DNA of 60,000 nucleotides from Polytrichum commune (lineage: Eukaryota; Streptophyta; Polytrichopsida; Polytrichales; Polytrichaceae), in the NCBI GenBank assembly GCA_950295325.1, contig OX485803.1:37837554-37897553 (forward strand). The letters are read 5' to 3'. Positions within the stretch are counted from its first letter, which is position 1. Every line of letters begins with the position of its first letter. This document shows, one piece after another, positions 44,929 through 54,800 of the stretch. The notes under the pieces were generated by a model that was not told the DNA's origin, searched no databases, and saw only the letters and a list, made by a program, of their open reading frames with translations. The translations under genes and the position numbers were made by a program.

Positions 44929-47238
44929 TCAACCATCTAACTCCACCTCTTCTAGTGATAATGCCCTACGCTTGTTGGTTCTTGTGCCAATTTTCCAAGA
45001 TTCAAAAATACTATCCCAATCCATGAATTCAACTCCTAACCCATTTAGACTAACCCTCATTAAAGCATCTAGTGTGTCAAGGTTGAGTCTAGTTCTCCTT
45101 TCACTCTTAACCCAATTTTGCTTTGAAAAACCACGCTCACAAACAGCAGTGCTAGTTGGGATCACAAGTATGGCTTGCCATAGCGACATCATAGTTGGCC
45201 AATTAATCATGAACTCCCGGTCATTGCCACAAAAAACCCAAGCTTCTTGCATACTTCGGCGTTCACAAACGGAACATAACATCTCCACGAATTCTAGCAA
45301 TTCTGCATTGCATTTATTAACAAGGTCATCGCTCCAACGGAAATGTGTCACCAACCGGTTGAACCATTGTTCCGTTAATGTCCCTCTGTCCAATTCATCT
45401 ACGGGATAGTGCTTCGGGCTAAAAAGCCGGGCCGCATTGAAAATGGACAAGTCAGGAAATCGATCATTGAGTGAATCGATGATCTTCTGCACATACTGCC
45501 TCCCCAACATGATGCATGCCTCCAATGAGCCTCCTACGTCACACTCGGGCATGGAATCATAATGCAAGATATGCATTTTTTCACAACCAAAACTATCAAC
45601 ATACAATATCTGCCCATTGGGTACCACCTCGCGGAGAAACTTTCCTAGGTGTTTGGTTGTCAGGCCAAAACTTACACCCAGATAGTGTCTACGAAACAAG
45701 CTGATTGTTACATCAATCGTAGAAGCTATGCTAGTGATATCTACAAGATCAAACTGAAACTTGCGATTGACCTTATTCAACTCTGATAATATATCAGCTA
45801 GCATGTGAATGAAAAATTGGAACTGAAGAGAAATTAGATCCTTGTACCATGTGGGTTCTTCAACCTCCCAAATTTCTAAAATTGCAGGCATACAAAATAC
45901 CAATCTCTCCATGACCAAGCCACGGGATAACCATCTCACCGAATGGATCTGTAAAGCTGCACGAGACTCTTCACGGAATGCAAGCAATAATTTCTCCAAA
46001 ACTCCACGACGAATTACTGATTTACCCAACCACTCGTACACCTTATTGGCCACCCGATCAATAAATCCCAAGCACGGAAATTCATCGTTTGCATCCTTCG
46101 CAGCTAGCGCCTCACGATGAGCAATACAATGTGTTCCAACAAGATGAGGTACCAATACACGAAGTCGAGCCACCACACCTTGGTGCACTCCAGTCATACA
46201 AGATGCACCATCAGTAGCTATAGCCACTAGTTTCTGTAAATCCAATCCAAGTCTGACCAACAAACTTTTGATGCATTCAAACATAACCTCCCCAGTTCCG
46301 CGTGAGAGAGGCATGAGCTCCACAAACTGTACACATGGCGAATCAGAACCTCCTCCCGTCAAATAGCAAATGTATACTATTAGATGAGGTTCACATGTAC
46401 GATCAGTTGATTCATCAATCAATATTGAGTACATAGAGCTGCGTTTCACTTCATGAACAAGGTTGGAACTTAAATGTTGAGATATGGCATCCAAAAAGCC
46501 CATTGCTGCAGTGACATTTGTATAAGACGAATACTCTGTATTGGCAGGCATATCCGGAGTAGAGAGGAGCATATGAATCTTGCATTGTTCAACATAATGT
46601 AACAATGGTAGATCATTATAAACAACAAAATACAAGAGTTTCATGACAATGAGAATTCTGCCCTTTTCACGATCCACCATATTCTGGAGACCTGGTTCAA
46701 TTGGCGTAACTGGTCCTCCAGTCCTAGGATAATGTCTTGCCATCCATCGTGTGTAGCTCCATTTGTGATCATCAGATTTCTCATGTTGTTTAATTGCAGA
46801 GAGTTGAATAGTTGAACATCCACTCCCACCCCATGATTTAGATCCCCTTCCACCAAGCTTGAATTCCTCACAAGCTTCGCACTTCATCACTCCAGTAACT
46901 GGACCATGAGGAGGTTTGGACCAATACAACCAACGGCGGCCAATCTTCCATTTATTGTTGAATTTTCGTGTCAAAGCTCTAGATGGATTTGGCAACAAAA
47001 TCACTTCAGTTGCATCTGGTGTGTTTTCGATATCAACCTCCACGTCCATATTACAGTCTTCTTCGTTGATCGCCGTGGACTCTCTAGAGTCGGATCTAGC
47101 AAAACAAAAGTTGAGATCCAGTTGACGTGCATCCCGCGATGGACGACCCCCCCCTCTTCGTGAACTTGAGGCCATCGAATTCTGGACACACCAACCAAAC
47201 AACATGATCATTGCATTTTTTATCTCATTGTAGATCAC
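44929..47238 (-). CDS. hAT-family transposase
   Basis: 769 codons, intact. A zinc-finger-like C120-x2-C123...H152-x5-H158 lies near the N-terminus. The RNase H-like catalytic domain has ILIDESTD (Asp275), VAIATDGAS (Asp343), the hAT-typical CIAH (Cys371/His374) and an R-W motif at about 435. The C-terminal hAT dimerisation region (PTSTAVCERGFSKQNWVKSE, about 690-710) precedes a basic tail. It resembles the transposase-derived ZNF862/DUF4371-type proteins. The first ATG is at 47238; MASSSRRGGG at 47175 is a better-looking start. It cuts and rejoins element ends in the nucleus. Intact frame within matching TIRs argues for function; a domesticated gene is unlikely. Confidence 0.92.
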   Translation of the reverse strand: MIYNEIKNAMIMLFGWCVQNSMASSSRRGGGRPSRDARQLDLNFCFARSDSRESTAINEEDCNMDVEVDIENTPDATEVILLPNPSRALTRKFNNKWKIGRRWLYWSKPPHGPVTGVMKCEACEEFKLGGRGSKSWGGSGCSTIQLSAIKQHEKSDDHKWSYTRWMARHYPRTGGPVTPIEPGLQNMVDREKGRILIVMKLLYFVVYNDLPLLHYVEQCKIHMLLSTPDMPANTEYSSYTNVTAAMGFLDAISQHLSSNLVHEVKRSSMYSILIDESTDRTCEPHLIVYICYLTGGGSDSPCVQFVELMPLSRGTGEVMFECIKSLLVRLGLDLQKLVAIATDGASCMTGVHQGVVARLRVLVPHLVGTHCIAHREALAAKDANDEFPCLGFIDRVANKVYEWLGKSVIRRGVLEKLLLAFREESRAALQIHSVRWLSRGLVMERLVFCMPAILEIWEVEEPTWYKDLISLQFQFFIHMLADILSELNKVNRKFQFDLVDITSIASTIDVTISLFRRHYLGVSFGLTTKHLGKFLREVVPNGQILYVDSFGCEKMHILHYDSMPECDVGGSLEACIMLGRQYVQKIIDSLNDRFPDLSIFNAARLFSPKHYPVDELDRGTLTEQWFNRLVTHFRWSDDLVNKCNAELLEFVEMLCSVCERRSMQEAWVFCGNDREFMINWPTMMSLWQAILVIPTSTAVCERGFSKQNWVKSERRTRLNLDTLDALMRVSLNGLGVEFMDWDSIFESWKIGTRTNKRRALSLEEVELDG

Positions 47239-48215
47239 ATTAGTTTTTGTAGTGTATTCATAAACATTTATGACCTATAGATCCTAGTAAATCAGTTTAC
47301 AAATGCACATCAATTTGTTCAATGAAGGTAGCCAGACTTAAATGTCCGTAGTTAACCAAAGAAGTAACATGAGATTATTGTCAAAGTCAATTAGTACCTT
47401 GCTAATCCAACCTCTATATAGGTATTGTCCTCAAACATGCCACCTCAGTGGTGACGGTGTAGCTGATCTCAAGCCTGTAAACGGTAAAAGAAAAAACAAA
47501 AGAAAAAAGATGAATTATATTACAAACTGCACCCCACAACTGAAGCACTTCACTGACTATACAACCTCTCAACCTTGAAGGTTTTTCAATTTTCATCTCT
47601 CCACAACCTACAGCTGTGACTCCAAACGATTTAATAAAATGCATCACTCAAGGGAGAAGAACACCAAGCCAAAATCTCCCCTCATCAGTGAAACTACATA
47701 AACTACAGAAAGCACACTACCCCTCATACCCAGGAGTAAAAATTAATGAACGAAGTTCAATACAATACTCCAAGTCTGACTTCCAATAAGGGACTCCACC
47801 ACTTACACCTTCAATATCAAGAGTTCTCCTGATATAGACTAAAAACAATTGGCAATATCGTGTGCACTGGCTACTCGGGATTTCAATGTACACATCATGT
47901 GAATAACATTATTCCAGCCCAAATCTTGCATATGCCCATTTCATGACATAACGAGATGCCTTGAAGTCACAGAGCAAAAGACTCAAAATGCTCTAGAAGC
48001 ACTAGTAGCAAATCAAATGCAAGTTCTGTCTCCTGTAAGAAAACATCACCATGAAGCAGAATATTGTTGTGAAATCACAATCCCACAGCATTAGCACACA
48101 TGCCAGTTGCCAGTAGCAGAACTTTCCACAGAAGTGTTGGAACTAAGTAGAAAAAATCTGTGGAACAGGTTACCAATGATGGCATATGAAGTTTAAAAAG
48201 TAAGCAGGTGTTAAC

Positions 48216-49952
48216 CCAAAAATTGCCTGGTGAGGAATCTCCACAAATTTGACGACTCTGTAATGCCAGCGCTGAAGGCTCTCCAACAGGCCAGAGATCA
48301 GCCAAATTCACTAAGAGATCAGCAGTACCCTTACGACACCTGTTATTGAGACACGCACAGTTATCAGTGTTCCCACTTTCAAAGACAAAGAGAATCATAA
48401 GACCACATCTGAACCACAACAGATGTATATAGCATCACTGCATAGGGAAAGCATGATCCTCTAAGACATCCTATGAGGATTACTCAGCTCTGCCAAAGCT
48501 ATGCTACATGGTTAATGCACACTTGTGATGTATCCTGTTCTGGACTGCAAAAGTAAACAAGCGGTGCACTCACATTCAGTGGGTAACGGGGTGATCTCAA
48601 CCTTTTGGAAGGGTGATGGACCACCAAAAGTTGTAGAAATTGTATGAAGGCACCTCGATTTTTGGAAGTCAACAGCTGTAAAAGCAATAGAGCTAAATGA
48701 GTTGTATGTCCAACTGTCTTCAGATTTGACACCGTACATTGGCATATCCACATAAATCAACTCCCTAGGAGCACATGTACAACAATTAACATAACCATGG
48801 GTTCATAGAAACACAACTTTCAATAGCAAATTCTGAGGGTCGCAACACAAAGAAATCCACTAAAGCTCAGTATCTTAGTGTTTGTCTGTTAATAGAGACA
48901 TGATCTTCTTCCATTGAGCTAAATGGTTGTTCATTTACAAGAACCATGGGGCTGTGATCTGAAAACCATTTGCACCAAGTTTTCATTTTTTTAAGGTTGA
49001 ATTTCTTAATTTATAACCAAATGTCATCTCAATCATGTGATGAAGCACCTGGTCCTTCACGGATTGAGAGACAACACAGTTGCAGAAAGTGATATCCCAG
49101 TAAAGCATCTACTTATAGCCAATGCTGACGACAATCTTCCAGTGAAACATTGAAACTTAAATAAATGAGAAGTACAATTTCATTGAAGGGATCTGAAGGG
49201 TGAAATGGTCAGTAGAACTTGGGACTTGAACACCTGTGAAAGACATTTAATAAGTTGGAACTACACAAACCCTCTCATCAAGCATAATTTGGAATGCTGT
49301 GGCAGTGGCTTCTTCAGTGTCGTGAACTGATGCAACTGCCTATTCAAACAAGGACACAAGATTTAGCTCCTCAGGACAAAAGGGGTGGCAACCATACCAA
49401 TAACAATATCACCAGCTTACTTTTAGAGCAGCTACTTCATAACATAAAGACAACATCATTGAAGTTCATAAAGAGCAGTAGAGTGGGTTACCTGCACAAT
49501 ATCAGACGAATGAAAACCAGCAGACAGTGCAACTTCATGTGCAGTTGCATCAGATAACAAATATGTTCTGATCCAACAGACACAAAGCCACATTATCCTT
49601 TTGTACTCTTGGGGTTCTACTATGAAGATACAAGACAATAATGAAGTGTCTATGTTTGATGTGCATTGCATGCAATTAATCATTCACATGAAAAAGGAAT
49701 CACATTAACAGCCAGAAACTCTATCACGGGATTGGGATAACAGTTTAGATTGCTTGTATGTACTTGGCAAGTTGCTTGTTGATCCAATCAAGAAGTTTTT
49801 CTGCAGAATAGACGTTTGTCACTTCCTCCAGCTCCTCTCCTTTTGCTATACGGTCTCCAGATGCAAGAATTGGAGGAGCAGCCCACAATAATGTTGGATA
49901 ATATTTGACTGCAAATCTTGCACAAAGCTCTTGATTGATCTGCTCCACCACC
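48216..49952 (-). pseudogene. Captured QSOX sulfhydryl oxidase fragment (four exons)
   Basis: Exon-like pieces on the minus strand in the correct order with GT/AG borders. About 49764-49952 is the end of the thioredoxin domain (LCARFAVKYYPTLLW ... LLDWINKQL). Then come 49271-49339 (AVASVHDTEEATATAFQIML), 48602-48675 (FIQFLQLLVVHHPSK) and 48216-48339 (RCRKGTADLLVNLADLWP ... QICGD). The junction 48602/48339 keeps phase and gives the family sequence HHPSKRCRKG. QSOX makes disulfides in secreted proteins. The CxxC active site and the Erv/FAD domain are absent, and one exon between the first two seems missing. It lies wholly inside the hAT element, so it is a transduplicated host fragment. Confidence 0.85.
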
Positions 49953-50019
49953 CTAAACCCTAAACCTTTTGCAAGACCTAAAAAGTTGAATTCCAAGTCA
50001 GATCGGATGGGATTGAGTG

Positions 50020-50086
50020 CTGTAGCGACCTCCTCGTCACTGTAGCGACCTACTGTAGCGACCTCCTCGTCACTGTAGCGCTACAG
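50020..50086. repeat. hAT subterminal repeats (CTGTAGCGACC)
   Basis: CTGTAGCGACC(T) occurs three times, and a fourth time as CTGTAGCGCTACAG. TCCTCGTCA alternates between copies. Such subterminal repeats often bind hAT transposase; that role is inferred. Confidence 0.7.
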
Positions 50087-50243
50087 TGTTGACGGGTGTA
50101 AAATTTTTGAAGACGTCAAGTGAAGTTTTCATTTTGAGTTTGGGGTTTCATTTTGAAGGGCTGTTTTGAGAGAGGTATATTTTGAAGGGCCAAATCGCGT
50201 TTGAAGGGCATTGAAGACTTCAATCTTGAACACTGCCCCTGGG

Positions 50244-51894
50244 TGCATGAAATAGGTGTTCTTCAAGAAATGGTTGAAAAGTGCTCGGAATTGGACAACT
50301 GGAGTCAATGATCGGGGAGATTTTTGGGCATAGTCGGTTGAGATCCTAGTGTTTGCAAGTCCAACCGGTTAAGTTACATGTTGACATCCTCCGGTTTTCC
50401 TTTATTAAGTTGGGTTATATTCTATAAATTCCTCTAAAACGATCGGTAATTTTCCTGCAGTCTTGAACTTCAACCGGTTATTTCTCAAACTCAACCACCG
50501 GTTCATCTATAACTAACTGCCGGTTCTCCCCGATCATAGACTGGAGTGTGTTTCGTATGGCGTTGTGTGTGGCGAGTTTTATTGTGTTGACAATGAGAAG
50601 GCTCTAATCAACACGGACGACCGTCGGGAGCTCGCGAGCTACGTGTCGGACTGTGCAGACTCGTTGTCGAGATGCGTCCGAAGCGTTTTTGAAATGTATT
50701 TTCTTTCTTAATTTATGCACGCCGCTCTAATTATTTCATGCATTTTATGCATCTATTCATAGAACGCATAATGTAATGAGGCCTGTGGTATCTGGATCCT
50801 GCAAGTGAGTTCATTAATTAACCCAGGTTTACAATTGAGGTTTAAGATGTGGGTGACTGATTGCACTGTGTAAGTTAAATGAACAAGTTAAGGTGTCTTC
50901 TTGGGCGAATGAAACTGCAGTCTCCAACACCGAATTGCGAAGATTACATTCCTTAAGTTCTTCCTATATAGGTGGCTGCAAGTTAACTTCGGTTCGAGAC
51001 CCGGGGATGTGCCAGGTGACTGATTGCACTGTATTACCTCAGTTATGACCTAAGCTATTTATCCAGGCTCCTCTGAGGTTCATTGGGCAAGTACATCAAA
51101 TTGCAGAGAAACACTCACTCTCGAATTTGGTGGAAATACTACACTAGAGATTGTATTTAGTATCACCAACACAAATTCCCTTGCTCAATACTAATTGTGA
51201 GCCGCCTGTGTGTAGTGTCACCAACACTAATGCTGAAACTAACTAACAATCGGGCATTATAGACTGACAGAGTTGCAATTTTTTGTCACTTACTAAGTGG
51301 TTTTGCATCCAGATTTCAATCATGCATGATAATATCTCGTCACATAAATGTTAAGATGCATGATATAATACGAAGCTCTGTTTGAATGATTGGTATTTAG
51401 ATGAACTAAAGAGAAAACTTATTTGGGATGACAATCATAAACTTATTCATGAAGAGTGTCGTTAGAAAGGAGACCACAATGACATAAAACACCGTACGAC
51501 ACTAATGACAATATTTACTTAAGTTAAGGTAAGATTGCATCATCAGACGGTTTTGTGCGGTGTGACGAGTGACGAAATGAGAATAAACAGCCGTCGTCTG
51601 TGGCGGTCAAAAGTCTAGAACTGGAGCGAGCGCAGTCCACATGACACGTACAATGCGGAGCTTGTACCAGCTCGACAAAAGAGGTGCAGGAAGGGACTCT
51701 CGAAGCTCAAGTGTACAGGCGATCCACAGGCCTTCCGTAATCTCATAAAAAAAAGAACCAAATTGCATCCAGATTCCAGCACTCCATTGCAGCTTCCTGC
51801 AGCTTCAACGTTGTGCACCTGAGTCCCTTACCTTACTCAAGGGTTGTTAAGTTGCGTTACTAATTCTGTGTGGAGGAGGAAGTCCCTCATCACC
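50244..51894. other. Upstream region of FDH
   Basis: Contains several ACCGGTT/CCGGTT boxes (about 50350-50560), a stretch matching 39243-39335, and a diverged copy of the dispersed TIR repeat. No clear TATA box near the start. The 5' UTR probably begins within the last 200-300 bases, but no start site can be fixed. Confidence 0.5.
51145..51518. repeat. Dispersed TIR repeat, copy 3
   Basis: Same orientation as the 34478-34806 copy (shared TAGTGTCACCAACACTA, AGAGTTGCAATTTTTTGTCACTTACTAAGTGGTTTTGCATC in pieces, ATTTCAATCAT). It is diverged and about 45 bp longer. Confidence 0.5.
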
Positions 51895-54800
51895 ATGGTG
51901 CCCAAGAAGTATGGAGCGCAGGTTCTCGCAGGTGAGCTGAGTCAACATAATTAGCTTGCTTGTTGCAGATGACCTTACAACTTTTCTAGTTTAACATGAC
52001 AGATTGAATGCAATTATGATTTTGCCATGGATGGACCCTCACATGGCCCAATCCTTCCTCTCTCTCCGACGTGCAATGCCTCGTTTGTCCATACCCGGGA
52101 GCAGGCAAGCAAGCTGGTTATGGTCGAACGAGCTGAGGTCCATAACGCTCTTTCATTGGGTACCGAATTTGGGTGCATGATTTAGGGTCGCAGGTGAGCG
52201 GAATCATTATAAATAGCTTGTTTGATGCACGTGGCCTCACAAAAATTATAGCTTAACTTAACAGATTAAATGCAGTTATGAATTTGCCATGGATGATTAT
52301 CACTTGGTCCGATTCTGCCTCCCTCCGACATGCAATGTCTGGTTTGTCCATACCCGGAAGCAAGGAAACAAGTTGGTTTTGATGGAACTAGCTGAGGTCC
52401 ATAACACTCTTTAAACTGGTACCGAATGTTGATGCATGGTTTAGGGTCGCAGGTGAGCGGAATCATCAGGTTGATCCACATGACCCTCCAATTATAGCTT
52501 AACTTGACAGATTGAGTGCATAGCTGTTGAAGGGACATGGGTGAACCTGGTTCCTCACTTGGCCCAATTCTTCCTCCCTCCGACATGCAATGTCTTGTTT
52601 GTCCATACCCGGGAGCAAGCAAGCTGGCTATGGTGGAACTAGGTGAGGTTTTAATTTGGTACCGGATGTTGATCCAAGGTGGTCCTTCGATCTTCTTGCA
52701 GGGGCGTACAAGGCCTTGTCAAAGTGGGGAGGCAGCAGCAGCTCTGGGATTGCCGCCTCATCAGTAGGGACGTGCAAGGACTCTCGGGTTGCTCCTTTGC
52801 CAGGATACTTCGCTCGGTACTACAGCAGCAGTGCGGTTAGTGTGAACCTCATGGCTCTTCTGCTTGCAATTTAAAAATCAATCTTGCGAGTTTTGCAATG
52901 CTCTCTTATATGCTTCCTAAATACACAACTATACAGAGAAACCCAGGTATCCTCAAGCTAATCATTCTCGGTGACGACTCTTCTTGCAATTCCATCCTGC
53001 GAGTTTCGCAACGATCTCTTATTTGCTCCTTAAATGCACAATAATACAGTGAAGCATAGGTATCCACAAGCTGATGATTCTCGGTGAGTGTGTTAGCTGC
53101 TTCTTCTCGAGGACTGGTTTATTGGATTAGGTGTTGATGGTGTTTTAAGCATGTGGTGTAATTCCATCCCGGGAGTTTTGTAATGACCTCTTATGTGCTT
53201 CCTAAATGCACAACAATACAGAGAAACCCAGTTATCCTCAAGCTAATCATTCTCGGTGGCGGCTCTTCTTGCAATTCCATCGATCCTGCGAGTTTTGCAA
53301 TGACCTCTTATTTGCTTCCTAAATGCACAATAATACAAAGAAACATAGGTATTCACAAACTAATGATTTTCGGTGACGGATCTTGTTGCGATTCCATCGA
53401 TCCTGCGAGTTTTGCAATGCTCTCTTATTTACATCCAAAATGCACATTTATACAGAGAAGCTTAGGTATCCACAACCTGATGATTCTCGGTGAGTGAGTT
53501 AGCTTCTTCTTCTACTACTCCTTCTGGAGGTCTGGAGGTTAGGTATCGATGATTTTTTTGTGCATTGCAACAGGGAGGAGGCAAGAAGGTGTTGGGCGTG
53601 TTCTTCAAGGGGGGTGAGTACGCCAACAACCCTCGGTTTCTAGCGTGTGCGGAGAACGAATTGGGCATCCGAGAGTGGCTGGAATCCAAAGGCCACACGT
53701 ATGTTGTCACCTCCGACAAGGATGGGCCCGATAGTCGTAAGCTAAAATCCTTCTTTCCTTTATCCTTTTTCACTTCTGAATTTTACACAAGACCGATCGC
53801 AACGTTGGGAGGTGATGATGGCCAATTTCTGACGCAAACTGTACCGGTGAGTCAATTATCAGTTTGAGTGCAATTGGGGTGGATTGTGATACTGGATTTG
53901 AACAAAATAGCTCACAAATCACAAATCACAAATGAAGTTCTCGAAGCCGATGCGGAGGACAAGAGTTTTGCAGTTCTTAAGCATACATTTTTCTGGCACC
54001 TGCTCAGATCATTTACAACTTATTTTACAAGGAACTGGAAGCACTTTGACACATGCAAGCTTCGTTTCTTGGAAGATTCGTTTGTTTGATCGATGATTCC
54101 CATGCCAGAGTCAGCTTAAGCAGAGTGGCAGATTTAGATTTAGGGGTGTGCAAAAGATGGTCATGTGTTGAGTGGCGTGATTTTGGTTGGTGTGGAATAA
54201 ATGATGCTGCAGGTTGATGCACATATTCATTTTAATATTGAGATTTTTCAATGGAAAATTTGTTCAGAGCTGGAGAAGGAATTACACGACACCAACATTT
54301 TGATCACCATCCCCTTCCACCCAGCGTACATGACCAAAGAGCGAATCGCAAAGGCTAAGAACCTGGAGCTTTTGGTGACGGCAGGTGTGGGCTCCGACCA
54401 CATTGACCTTCATGCGGCTGCTGCAAAAGGCCTTACCGTGTCTGAGGTTACAGGTGAGGAACACTGAATTCTCTTCACTCTTTCTGCTACTTAATTTGAG
54501 CGGCTTCGAGAAGAACATTCAAGGAAACTATATATGCACCATTGTATCAATCTCATTGTAGGGCCAAAGCGGCCTCTTTTTAGATCTTTAATGTTTATAA
54601 ATTTGATGCCCTCACACTTATGAATGAAGAAGAGCATTACCAATCATAGGAGTACCTAGCGCCTCATCCAAATCCCTCTTTTGGTTACTTATGTACCAAA
54701 GGTTGAAATGTGCTTTGGGAGTGCGAAGGCTATGTTGAACTTGCAGAGGTTTTAGAAGAATTCATCGCTGGCCAATTTTTGTTTCCTTCTTGGGAACAAC

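Larger units (their letters stand above)
44736..50235 (-). mobile_element. Complete autonomous hAT transposon carrying host QSOX exons
   Basis: Termini CAGTGTTCAAGATTGAAG and CTTCAATCTTGAACACTG (18-bp perfect TIR) with the 8-bp TSD CCCCTGGG at 44728-44735 and 50236-50243. Length 5500 bp. It encodes one transposase (44929-47238) and, between the transposase start and the right end, a spliced-type fragment of a sulfhydryl oxidase gene (48216-49952), both on the minus strand. Perfect TSD and TIRs and an intact transposase frame suggest recent activity. Confidence 0.95.

Noticed and set aside
44929-47238. Domesticated host zinc-finger protein
   Set aside because: The frame sits inside a complete element with fresh TSD and TIRs, so it is the element's own transposase.
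49764-49952. A host QSOX gene at this locus
   Set aside because: All exons lie between the hAT TIRs with a perfect TSD outside, and key QSOX parts are absent; it is a captured fragment.
53183-53497. 104-codon plus frame in FDH intron 2 as an exon or gene
   Set aside because: It is a by-product of the 117-bp tandem repeat and does not fit the FDH reading phases or family sequence.
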